The position numbers and the translations under genes are program-made. Below the pieces are notes generated by a model, which made no database searches, was not told the origin of the DNA, and saw nothing but the letters and a program-made list of their open reading frames with translations. Below, one piece after another: positions 46,613 through 57,614 of a DNA stretch of 64,000 nucleotides. The DNA lies in contig OY986963.1 of assembly GCA_963920575.1 (NCBI GenBank), positions 3,262,896-3,326,895 of the forward strand, written 5' to 3'. Position 1 is the first letter of the stretch; each line of letters starts with the position of its first letter. This stretch comes from Narthecium ossifragum (Eukaryota; Streptophyta; Magnoliopsida; Dioscoreales; Nartheciaceae).

Positions 46613-47879
46613 CCATCATGCCAATAGGTTCCCAAGAATATCAATGTGAAGAATATCAGAATGGAACACCAGAACAGAGCAACAACATGATAAAGTGACA
46701 GCACTTCAAATATTAAATAAAAAAAATATCTCGAATAATTGAAAGACATCTTAATTAATATGGACCTAGACATTGTAGAGTCCGGCAAGCATAGAAAAAA
46801 AAATTCTTACAATACAAAACAATAATAGAAAACCAAAGCGCGGGAAAAGTATGATCACGATGTACCACAGTCACCGGAGCCGTCGGACAGTCGGAGTCGC
46901 CGGTCGGCGAAGGAGGACACACGGTGAGAGACGAGAGTAGGATCGTAGAAGGAGAGAGTTGAGAGAGACGAAGCTTTATTTTTATTTAAGAATAGACGAA
47001 TAGTCATACGTGGTATACCTCCTTGCCCTAGGTTAGCCGAGACTGTAGGATATGTATTATTTATTTAGGAAGCTTGATTTAGGAATAAGTGTAGCAGTGT
47101 TACCATTTAGATTTAGGATGTGCATTATTTAATTATATATAATGCTATTAGACAAATTAGTTACACTAGATTTAGTCACATAATGTTGGATTTAATTGAA
47201 TCCGGCCCGTTTAATAATCAATCACCAAGTATAGTAACATACTTAATTAGTGATTTTTCCGAAAGTCAGGGGGCCTAATTAATGTGGCCTCGCCACTATC
47301 TGGCAAAGACGGAGATACACACCGCAAGAAAAAGAATAAACTATAAGAAAAAGGATACGAGGGTTTAAAGTAGTTTATTAGAAACGATGGACGTTCCTTC
47401 AGAATTTTAAGAAAATCTCTCGCAGGCATCTTCAAGTCTCTGCAAAGCCTAATTGTCACATGTCTTAAAGAGCACACATAGAAAACCTAGGTATTAAACC
47501 CCTTTAATAGTCTCTAATCCCATATTTAGTTGGACCCGTTACTTAATTCCATGCAAGACCAACCAGCAGCGATTAAAATAAAATAACAACTTCCGAGCAA
47601 GACTTTTGCAAGACTTTTTAGACAACAGCAGCGACTAATTAACCAAAGAAATGGAATATCAGCTTCCGTGCAAGACTTTTAGACAACCAGCGGCGACTAA
47701 TCAACCAAAGAAAAAAAATTTCAGCTTCTATTGCTTTGAGACTCTTATATAATTGCAATATCGGCTCTCGTTTACACCCCTATATATACCCCCAAGTTCG
47801 GGGTCTTTTGATCCCCATCTTCTCACAGCCAACATCTCAGGCCTTAGATCTAGACCATATACGTACAGAGATTATTAGG
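46613..47879. other. TPS3 upstream region, copy of the TPS2 upstream unit
   Basis: Homologous to 37411-37935 plus 38819-39380 without the MITE. It retains ~220 bp (about 47070-47290) that arm B lost. Three promoter repeat units lie at about 47558-47735 and the TATA box at 47780-47788. Confidence 0.75.
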
Positions 47880-50642
47880 ATGGAAGACAACAGGGCTTTT
47901 GGTCGTCAATCGGTAGCCTTTCAACCTACAGTATGGGGTGACTACTTCATCACCCCCCCAGCAGCAGCTCATGATCATGGTTTATTGCCAGTAGCTTCCG
48001 ACCCCAAGGTATGTATGTATAGTATACGTATACTGCATGCTTCATTAGTTAGTTAATTTTGATTAAAAGCTTAATTTGGGATCATTCGGTCAAATGGACC
48101 AACTTTTAAAGTTGGAGCTCAGATCAGCTGAGGAGCTGAGGAAATCGGTCAAGAGAATGCTCGGAGAAATGACCAATAATGACATCAATGTATTGGAGAA
48201 GATGAAGTTAGTCGATTCGCTCCAGCGACTCGGGCTGGACTATCACTTCAAAGAGGAGATTTCCAACGCATTAAGATGCATCCATAGTCACAAGAATGAT
48301 CTTGACTATAATGATTTGTATGCTGTTTCTCTCCATTTCCGACTCCTCAGACAACATGGCTACAACGTGCCATCTGGTACGTACGTACGTAGCTTATACG
48401 TGTGTAATTAGAAGAAATAAGTAACCTTATAATCTTCTTTTTTTTTTTTTTTTTTTTTGTAAATCTGATCGTAGATCTACATGATTGATTAGTACTATGT
48501 ATGTAATTTGTGCTGGATGCATGCATGCAGACGTGTTTAAGAAGTTCAAAGACAAGGAGCAGGGAGACTTGTTTGATGAGACCTTAAGCAGTGACGCCAA
48601 GGGATTGTTTAGCCTCTATGAAGCATCTTTCCTCGCCACAAGAGATGATCATATATTGGATGAAGCCATGGCTTTTGCCCGGGCTCATCTCGAGTCGATG
48701 ATGCCGAGCATGGAGGAGGCTTGTCCTGCATTAGCAGCACAGACCAAGTTGGCTTTGGTGACACCCTGTTTTCGAGGCATTAGGCGACTCGAGGCGAGGC
48801 ATTACATCCCTATCTATGCACAGGAGAAGGATCACAACCCTGACCTCCTGGAGCTTGCCAGGATCGATTTTAATATGTTGCAGCTGGTGCATCGAGCTGA
48901 GCTCGCTCGTTTCTCCAAGTAATTAAGTACCATATATATATACTAACGAGCGTCTACAAATTAGCGGGTTGATATATAGCATGCTCTTTCAGCCGGTATG
49001 TATGTATAGTAGCATATCATGTCTAACATAATTCCTTGCAAATCTATGCTCTTCTCCTGCAGGTGGTGGAAGGATTTGGGCTTTGCAACAAAGTTTAGTT
49101 TTGCCCGCGATAGGGTGGCGGAGTGCTACTTTTGGGGTGCGGGAGTACACTTTGAACCTCAACAGGCACAGGTCAGGATGATTGTGGCTAAGATGGCTCT
49201 CTTCCTAACCATAGTGGATGACATGTTCGATGTGTTCAGCACCATTGAGGAGCTCCAAAAGCTCACACATGCGTTCCAATTGTTAGTTTTCAATTCTATC
49301 TTGATTGTATAGCACAAGAATATATATGCTTCTTAATTTGCTAGGAAAATAATTAAACTACTGAATAGGTTTTTTAATTATTTCATTCAGATGGGAGTTT
49401 GATGATGTGGATGAACTACCAGAATACATGCAAGTCCTTCTCCACGCATTTGGAAGCTTTATACAAGAAATTGAGGAGTCCATGCCAAGGGATGAATGGC
49501 ATACTCGTATGCACTTCTTGAAAAAAGTGGTAATGTATATTACTCACGGCCACACCGGTCATTGTTAAGACTCGTGATCGTACTTGAATGATCATGAGTT
49601 CTCACGTGTGAATAACATATATGCCGTAGGATCTATTTATTTTTATGTGCTCATGAAACAGATCAAGGAGATGATTGTCTCCTACCACGATGAAGCAAAG
49701 TGGGCCAACGAAGGGTACATGCCGACCTTTGACGAGTACCTCGATGTTGCCATGATTAGTTTTGGGTACCCCATGTCCATATGTGAATCTATAGTTTGCA
49801 GTGGAGAGAAGGTGAGCAAGGAGGGCTTGGATTGGATTACGAGCATGCCTAAAATTGTCCAGGCGTCCACTCTAATCGGAAGGCTTATGGATGATATGGC
49901 CAATAAGGTACGTAACATGTCGAGCATTCGTATGGATATATGACTGATAGCCCCCTATTTTATTGGAATTTGCAATATGGCCCCCCCTACTGCAAATGAC
50001 CCGAATTAATTAGTTAGTTTCTTAATTAGCGAATATAATCTTTTTGTAATTTTTGAACATACCCTTGTAGCAATTAAACGACCCGCTTTGTGAATATTTA
50101 TGAAAAATCATCAATGAAAGAACATAACGAAGGGTAAATTCTGTTATTTATGATAGTGGTATTATAGGTCAAATATTAACTAGATTTAGCTTAATTTCTT
50201 CACACCAATGTGCTAATTATTGGTTGGGGGTATTTGCAATATATATCAGCATTACGGATGGGTCATTTGCAACGAACTCTAATTTTTTTTTTCCTGCTAA
50301 TTGTTTTCTCAGCTTGAAAAAGAGAGGTGCCACGTGGCTACAAGCGTGCAATGTTACATGACCACATATGGCGTCTCCGAGGAAGATGCGCGAGCAAAAC
50401 TTCAAGAACAAATAGAGAATGCATGGAAAGATTTGAACGAGGAGTGTCTTAAACCCCAGCCTTTAGAATTATGGCCTCAACTTGCATGGGCTATAGAGTA
50501 CGCTCGTGTGACCGAAGTCATATACAAGCATGGGGATTCATTCAGTCAACCCATAGGCCACATGAAAGATAATATCAAACTACTCTTTGCTGAGCCTATT
50601 CCAGCCGAGTCGGTTCACCACGGGAATAAGTTTTGGGAATAA
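47880..50642 (+). CDS. Terpene synthase 3, probable sesquiterpene synthase (7 exons)
   Basis: Exons 47880-48008, 48070-48376, 48531-48918, 49063-49281, 49391-49529, 49662-49907, 50313-50642. All are GT-AG and in phase, giving 585 residues. N-terminus [20 protein letters not shown], no transit peptide. The RxR is RDR, the aspartate-rich motif is DDMFD, and the second metal motif is DDMANK followed by LEKE, with the same one-residue contraction as the other copies. Exon 1 has ITPPAAAHD where the others have ITHPAAAHD. The ancestral stop (TAG after AEPIPAE in TPS1) is TCG here, so the protein runs on ten residues (SVHHGNKFWE) into the downstream MITE-like flank. Intron 6 and exon 7 are almost identical to TPS2, whereas exon 6 resembles TPS1, which points to gene conversion. 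Likely functional but product unknown. Confidence 0.9.
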
Positions 50643-51063
50643 CTTTTATTCCGGATTAAGCGGTCCTTTATTTCACACTTTATCCCCAAATATCTACAAA
50701 TAATCATTACAAAGTTATTCCTATTCCATCTACTACTTCTCTTTGTTTTTTCCTTATTTTAAATAATCATTAGTACTTAATTCAGAATATATAAGTCTTT
50801 TAACCCGGAATAAAGTTATTCTCATATCATACGGGGTAAAGTTTTCAGACACTAATATGGGCTATGTATTTGTTAAACCACATGTTTATTGTCATGTCTC
50901 TTTGTTTGTGAACTTATATATGAAACTTCAAACATGTGGTGCATGCATCAGACAGTAGATACACTTGTTTGGTTGCTCTAGTGATTTGAAACATGGGCCA
51001 GGGGTTATATGCATCGTTGCTGTTTGGTTGGTTTTTTGGATCAATCGATGCACCCTGATCCTT

Positions 51064-51105
<42 letters not shown>

Positions 51106-52117
51106 CACGAAAAATGATTTGTGTATATGCCCACGTGGCATGTACATTACACATGGTTGAATCGGTAGTGAGGTACAGATTCAACCAACTAGTCCATCAG
51201 TAGTCAGGTATCGATGAACTAGATGAAAGATTCGGTAACTCACTACCGATAAATGGCATGTGTATTACACTTAATTTCACTAATTAAACTGACTGTTCAG
51301 TTCTGCACAACCCAACCATTTAATTCACCATAAATAATACATAAATCCGAAAATTGTGAAACCAATTGGAATCGAAATTTAACTCAGAGATCTACGACTT
51401 TCATGTGGAATATCAACTGAAATCATGCATGCACAAGTCGAAAAACAAGCTAGAACATAGCTATTTTTCTTCTAGAACAAAAATCCGAGAATAAATCAGG
51501 GAAAACCCCACTTAAATACCGTTTAAATCCAACTTAAATCCAATCAAGTTTAAAAAAGATATTAATCATACATAGGATAACCATTTAGCATAAATTGATC
51601 AACTAATTAAGCAACAAAACAATCAATAAGAACACCTAAACAAGCCTAAGAATGAAGAATCCTAGCTAACTATGCTAATCCGTGATTAATCCTTGATTAA
51701 TCCGTGCTTGGAAGGTATGGATCTGCTCCTCCCCTTGTTGCCGACCTCTCCAAGCCTCTGGAACAGCCTCCCACACGAGACCCTAGCCTCAGTGGTGAGA
51801 AGAAGAAAAGAGAAAAACAGAGCTGCTCGTGGCTTTATATAAGCCCGAGTTCGATCGGTCGCTTTCAGAGCCGGAGTTGAAGGCTTATCAACTAAAGGTG
51901 CATCGCGCCATGATTCACGCCAATCAAACACCCCAATGGGGATCCTAAGCCGGAGTCAAATCTCATCAACTTTATATTTGTATGTATGCTATCGATCACA
52001 TAAGTTTCTCCATAATGCCAAATGCACTTGTGTCTGGAAAATTCTGATCCAATGAAGTTTGTGGATTAACAACCCGAGGGAATTAAAAATGATAAGTGAT
52101 CAATATAATTAATTATA
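50643..52117. other. TPS3 3' flank
   Basis: Parallels the TPS1 3' flank, with a GT/TA microsatellite at about 51066-51104. The ORF-like sequence at 51686-51931 (-) is the counterpart of 28427-28675 and has frame differences, so it is not a gene. Confidence 0.7.
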
Positions 52118-52259
52118 CGAATAATTGGTGTTTAGTCTCTTTAGGATACTTTATTTGCTATATAGTCTTCTTATAAGTTCTAAAGTCATTTAGTCTCTTT
52201 TTGACAGCTATATTTTTTTAATCTCTAAAATACCCTTTAACCCTAATTTATCTCATTCA

Positions 52260-53180
52260 AATTGACTGGCCAAGCTCTGATGAAAGGAGAGGGCGACGGG
52301 GGCAGCGGAGGGGGTGGATCCGGCAAGAGACGGAAGGAGAGGGCCGCTGAGTTGAGGATCCGGTGAGGACGGAGGTGGATCCAGCGTGGACGCTGGGGAA
52401 GGAGATGGCGACGTAGCAGGGCGGGGGGCGACCAGATCGCAGCGGGGAGACGTCGGGGAAGGAGATGGCGACGGAGTAGGGCGGGGGGCGACCAGATCGC
52501 GGCGAGGGGGGGGGGAGACGTTGGGGAAGGAGATGGCGACGGAGTAGGGCGGGGGGCGACCAGATTGCGGCGGGGAAGGAGATGGCGAAGGAGACGGCGA
52601 CCAGATCGCGGCGGGCGGCGACCAGATCGTTGCGGATCCGGTGAGGGACGGAGGTGGATCCAGCGTGGACGCTGGGGAAGGAGGGGGCGACGTAGCAGGG
52701 CGGGGGGCAACCAGATCGCGGCGGGGAGACGTCGGGGAAGGAGATGGCGACGGAGTAGGGAGGGGGGCGACCAGATCGCGGCGGGGAGACGTTGGGGAAG
52801 GAGATGGCGACGGAGTAGGGCGGGGGGCGACCAGATCGCGGCGGGGAAGGAGATGGCGACGGAGACGGCGACCGGATCGCAGCGGGGAAGGAGATGGCGA
52901 AGGAGACGGCGACCAGATCGCGGCGGGCGGCGACCAGATCGTTGCGGATCCGGTGAGGACGGAGGTGGATCCAGCGTGGACGCTGGGGAAGGAGATGGCG
53001 ACGTAGCAGGGCGGGGGGGGCGACCAGATCGCGGCGGGGAGACGTTGGGGAAGGAGATGGCGACGGAGGAGGGCGGGGGGCGACCAGATCGCGGCGGGGG
53101 GCGACCAGATCGTGGCGGGAGGCGGGCGGCGACCAGATCGCGGCGGAGCAGGGCGAGGGGACAGGAGGGGCGGATCCAGG
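52260..53180. repeat. GC-rich minisatellite inside the MULE-like element
   Basis: A ~52-60 bp unit with GGGGAAGGAGATGGCGACG and GACCAGATCGCGGCGGG is repeated about 12-15 times with internal higher-order copies. It gives long arginine/glycine-rich open frames by composition alone. It may descend from a captured GC-rich exon that later expanded. Confidence 0.85.
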
Positions 53181-53308
53181 GCGGGCCGGGGGACAGCTTG
53201 GGAAGGAGGAGGCTGGTTGAAGGAAAGGGGAAAATGTTTTAAGGAAAATGGAGAAATTATGGAAAAGGGGAAGGAAAATAAGAAAAATGGCAGGGGAATA
53301 GGGAAGAA

Positions 53309-54450
53309 GTAACTACCAATAAGCGAGAAGTAACTACCAGCTTAAACAGGAGAAGTAACTGCATTAAGGAAAATAAGAAAAATGATAGGGGAATGGGGAA
53401 GCAACTACTCATGTTTGGGGAAGCAACTACCCATGTTTGGGGAAGTAACTATCATTATAATGAGAAGTAACTATGATTATATTGGGGAAGTGACTACCAA
53501 TATTTGGGGAAGTAAGTACCAATAAACGAAGAAGTAACTACCAGCTTAGACAGGAGAAGTAACTGCATCTATATTGATAGTAACTACCATTAAACTGGGA
53601 AAGTAACTACCATTATACTGGGAAAGTAACTACCATTATATTGGGGAAGTAACTACCAATACTTGTGGAAGTAACTATTAATACTTGGGGGAAGTAACTA
53701 CCATAATGCAAATGAAAAGTAACTACTAAAATGAAAAGTAACTATCAAAATGAGAAGTAACTACCATTATACTGGGAAAGTAACTACCATTATAAAGGAA
53801 AATAAACGGGCCGGCTTGGGAAGGAGGAGGCTGGTTGAAGGAAAAGGGGAAAATGTTTTAAGGAAAATGGAGAAAATATGGAAAAGGGGAAGAAAAATAA
53901 GAAAAATGGTAGGGGAATAGGGAAGAAGTAACTACCAATAAGCGAGAAGTAACTACCAGCTTAAACAGGAGAAGTAACTGCATTAAGGGAGTTGGTAACT
54001 AGCACTAAACTGGGGAAGTAACTATCATTATAATGGGAAGTAACTATGATTATATTGGGGAAGTAACTACCATTACAATGGGGAAGTAACTACCAATACT
54101 TGAGGAAGTAAGTACCAATAAGCGAAGAAGTAACTACCAGCTTAGACAGGAGAAGTAACTACATCTATATTGATAGTAACTACCATTATACTGGGGAAGT
54201 AACTACCAATACTTGTGGCAGTAACTATCAATACTTGGGGGAAGTAACTACCATAATGAAAAGTAACTACCAAAATGAAAAGTAACTATCAAAATGAAAA
54301 GTAACTACCATAATGTAAATGAAAAGTAACTATCATAATGCAAATGAAAAGTAACTATCATAATGCAAATGGAAAGTAACTACCAAATTGAAAAGTAACT
54401 ATCATAATGCAAATGAAAAGTAACTACCAAAATGAGAAGTAACTACAGAA
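53309..54450. repeat. GTAACTAC degenerate tandem array (locus 2)
   Basis: Several dozen copies of GAAGTAACTACCA-type sequence occur at 18-30 bp spacing, nearly all in one orientation. The variable spacer is often TATTGGGG or AATGAAAA. Same motif as 20745-21597. The density suggests protein-binding repeats of the transposon rather than a simple satellite. Confidence 0.9.
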
Positions 54451-55915
54451 AAAAAAAATGAAAAGTAATTACAATTTTTCATAGATTTCTATTGACTCAA
54501 ACATCAATTTTTCACATGCATAAACTAATAGGAAGGTATCAGTTTTCATAGATTTCTATTGACTCAAACATCAATTTTTCAAAAAGTTGAGTAATTAAAT
54601 ATGCTTGGAGCTGTTGTTGAGAAGTCCGGATCTCACTTCCGAGCCGCTGGATTCAAATTGATCCGTGCTTACTCATTTGAATCCGTGCTTACTCAGTGCT
54701 AAACAAAGTAAAAGGCCAACTCATTAATGAAGGGGTTGCAGACTATTAACTTTATGGTGGGGGGATTTATGACTGGTGGTTGGGGGATTAATGGGGGGGT
54801 TTAGGGGTATTTTGGTCCCCTCCTTATTTAAGGGAGTAAAACACTTAAGGAGTGTTATAGGGGACTAAATGACAAGAAAAGGTCACTTAAGAGACTAAAC
54901 AACCAATCCCCCTTAATTATAACAATTTGAAACAAATAAATCAATTCACCTATAATTTCTTCTTTGCTGAAAATCAAGAATTCAAGTAAAACAAGAAAGA
55001 AACGAGAAAAGAATGGTGATGGATTTCTAATAGAAGGCCATGATTCATGGTACAAAGGAACACTACAAGAAAAAACACATGTAGCGATCAAATATTTGCG
55101 ACCACATCAAACTCGTCATAATATATATAGCAATAGCCATCAAAAAAGATTTGGTAGCCATAAAATATAAAAAAGTCATTTATTAGTGACTAATATGTGT
55201 GGTCAGAAATAGTAGTTATAAAACCTAAACTTTCAGCATATTTGCGACCAAATATGTGGACGCTTGACTGATATATAATAATAGCGACGAGTTATTTGGT
55301 CGCAAAAGATGATTTATTAATGTATAATTTTCGTGAATAGAATATGCGACCACCTTGGTCGCAAAAACATCCAATTTATATTATTTTATAATATTAATTC
55401 TTGTAGGCGGTTTTTTTTTTGCAAATATAGGCCCTAATCCCTTAACTCTAGGCTTTGCATGACGGGAGAGGTAGAGGGAGAGGGAGTGGGAGAGGGAGAG
55501 GAATGGAAAGGAATGGGATTGCCCTCGCTGATGTTTGGTATGACCATGGGAGAGGGAGAGGGAAAGACGTTGCTTTTGTTTGGTATGTACAAATTAAGAT
55601 GGAAAGGAATGATATGATATTGAAGTTACTAATATACCCCTTGTTATATTAAAATATATTTTATGATCTTTTTAGAACTGAGGGGTGTTTAAGTAATATG
55701 ATAAGTGTTGACCAAAAAGGTGGGAGAGGAAAGGGGATTCCTCTCAATTTCGAGAGGAGTCCTCTCTCCTCCCATGACAGGAGAGCTCGTCCCCTCTCCC
55801 GCGGAGTCCCCCCTCCCACGCTTAAATACCAACCAAACGCAGCGGAGGGAGTCGTGACTCCCTCTCCCACTCCCTCTCCCGTCGTCAAAGCGGCAACCAA
55901 ACGTAGCCCTAATCC

Positions 55916-57614
55916 CGACCTTAACTCCTAATCCCGATCGTCTCCTCCCGAGGAGAGGTCGCCGTCGCCGTCGCGCCCGACGAGTGGTAGCCACCGTCGC
56001 CATGGTCGGATCTCCGTTTCCCGACGAGTGGTCGCCACCGTCTCATCCTCCTCTCCTATTCCGCCGGGACCTCCTTCCACGGCGAACCCGACCTTCGCTC
56101 GCTACCCACCTCCTATCTCCGTCGTCATCGCCGCGCGACCGTCGCCGAGCCTATCATCCCCGTCGGTGAGCTCTCTCTCTCTCTCTCTCTTACTCCCCCC
56201 TTCGTCTTCTCCAGCGAGCCCGACGGTGGTCGGGTTGTCTGAAGACCAGGGGTGGTTCGATTTCATGCTGGTGGTGGCGGCTTATGCCCAGCAGAAGGTG
56301 GTGATTCCGTTGAAGCTGGTTGGGGACAGGGTTAACTTGGGGGAAGTACGTGGAGAAGCTCCTGCGTGGTGGCGTGGATTGGTTGGGTCATCTTTGTGAG
56401 ATCTATATCTAAGGTATTTTGATTCTTTTCCTCCTCCCATCTTGAACAATTACACCATAAAGGCTTCAATCCTTTACATAGAGATGATGAGGAATGTGTG
56501 GAGTAGTGATGACAATGCCAATGAGGAATGAGATGTACGATTTAATGAAGCAGAGGTCATGGAAATGGATGATGGATAGTGTAATCTGATTTGAGTTAGA
56601 AGTAGTTTCTATCAGAATTTTTACTTTCATAGTTTGTATTAGCATTTTTTCCAGTGTTTCAGTGACTGCTTTCAAAGGCTTTGATTACCTTGGTTTTGCT
56701 GTAAGTGAAGGAGGACTCAACTTTTTAGGGGGCCATTCAGTAGAATCAAACAAAATTTTTCTGAAAGAATTCTGAACATCCAACCTAGAGAAATTCCCTG
56801 CAAAGAATTCTAGCAGGTGATGGCTACATATCGCAAAATAGGATGCTTTTTCTCACTGCAAGTTTTGTTCAGATCAAAACAGACGCGTCTCGTTCGGAAT
56901 TATTAGCTAAATGAGTAGTGCTTTGATTGAATGGCCGGAATGCTGTTCAGATTCCTGAGCTGGATGAACTTGCAGCGTTCACTTGTCTCGATGAAGTATG
57001 AGATTCTGGCTGTATTCATCTACTGATAGAGAGCCACTCTGTAAACTCATCAATTCATGTGAACCTGTTGTGTCCTGTTCTACACAAGGCCTGAGTACAA
57101 ACATCTGATAGAGCTTAATAAGTGCTTGAATTCTTGATTTTTTTTTTAAGACGAATTTATCGTTGTATATGAAGGAGAATTTGTTGAGCTGTTGTCTGAG
57201 AACCACTCCTATAATTTCTAACATGCTTAGTGGGTCAGGGAGAATTTTCCTTAAGACCATAGTTTTGTTCATTGTGAGATGGACAACAAAGAAAGGCTAT
57301 CATCTCCAGCCAGGTCCAGTATACCTCGCTGCAGCAATTATAAAATCTGTGTGCCATTTGACAGATAGAAAACTATGCGATTCGCGCGAGGATCAAATAC
57401 AGAAGACAATAAGATTCACCCCTCAGGGACTTAAATTCACCTAGAATTTTTGTTGAAGCTATTGCAATCTTGCCACAACTAGGATTGGTACAGAGGGGTC
57501 AAGAAATATAGACAATTTGACTGGAACCTATGTATTCCTTCTTGGGTATGATGCTTGTAAACCTGTTGTAGGGAAAGGCTATTCTTCATGACCCTTGTTG
57601 AAAACTTGTTACAG
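55916..57614 (+). other. CACTA interior, probable captured sequence of uncertain origin
   Basis: 55916-56400 is GC-rich with a CT microsatellite at about 56168-56190. It has a 123-aa open frame (56028-56399) ending GWFDFMLVVAAYAQQKVVIP and on; I do not recognise it. 56400-57614 looks intronic. A short phrase LQPGPVYLAAA near 57300-57335 resembles one at 10690. Confidence 0.4.

Larger units (their letters stand above)
52118..54912. mobile_element. MULE-like element with GTAACTAC arrays
   Basis: A 2795-bp insert flanked by the 9-bp duplication TTAATTATA (52109-52117 and 54913-54921). The TPS2 3' flank (near 42940) has the uninterrupted sequence. The ends share an imperfect inverted GGTTGTTTAGTCTCTT-like motif and further TTTAGTC repeats. 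Inside are a GC-rich minisatellite (52260-53180), a ~170-bp A/G-rich block that occurs twice (about 53200-53390 and 53810-53990), and long GTAACTAC arrays (53309-54450). No transposase. Confidence 0.82.

Noticed and set aside
52565..53242. 225-aa arginine/glycine-rich open frame
   Set aside because: It is a by-product of the GC-rich minisatellite. Several frames on both strands are open over the same repeat, with no family motif.
56466..57272. Minus-strand ORFs in the CACTA interior
   Set aside because: No recognisable protein phrases. They overlap intron-like sequence on the strand opposite the captured exons.
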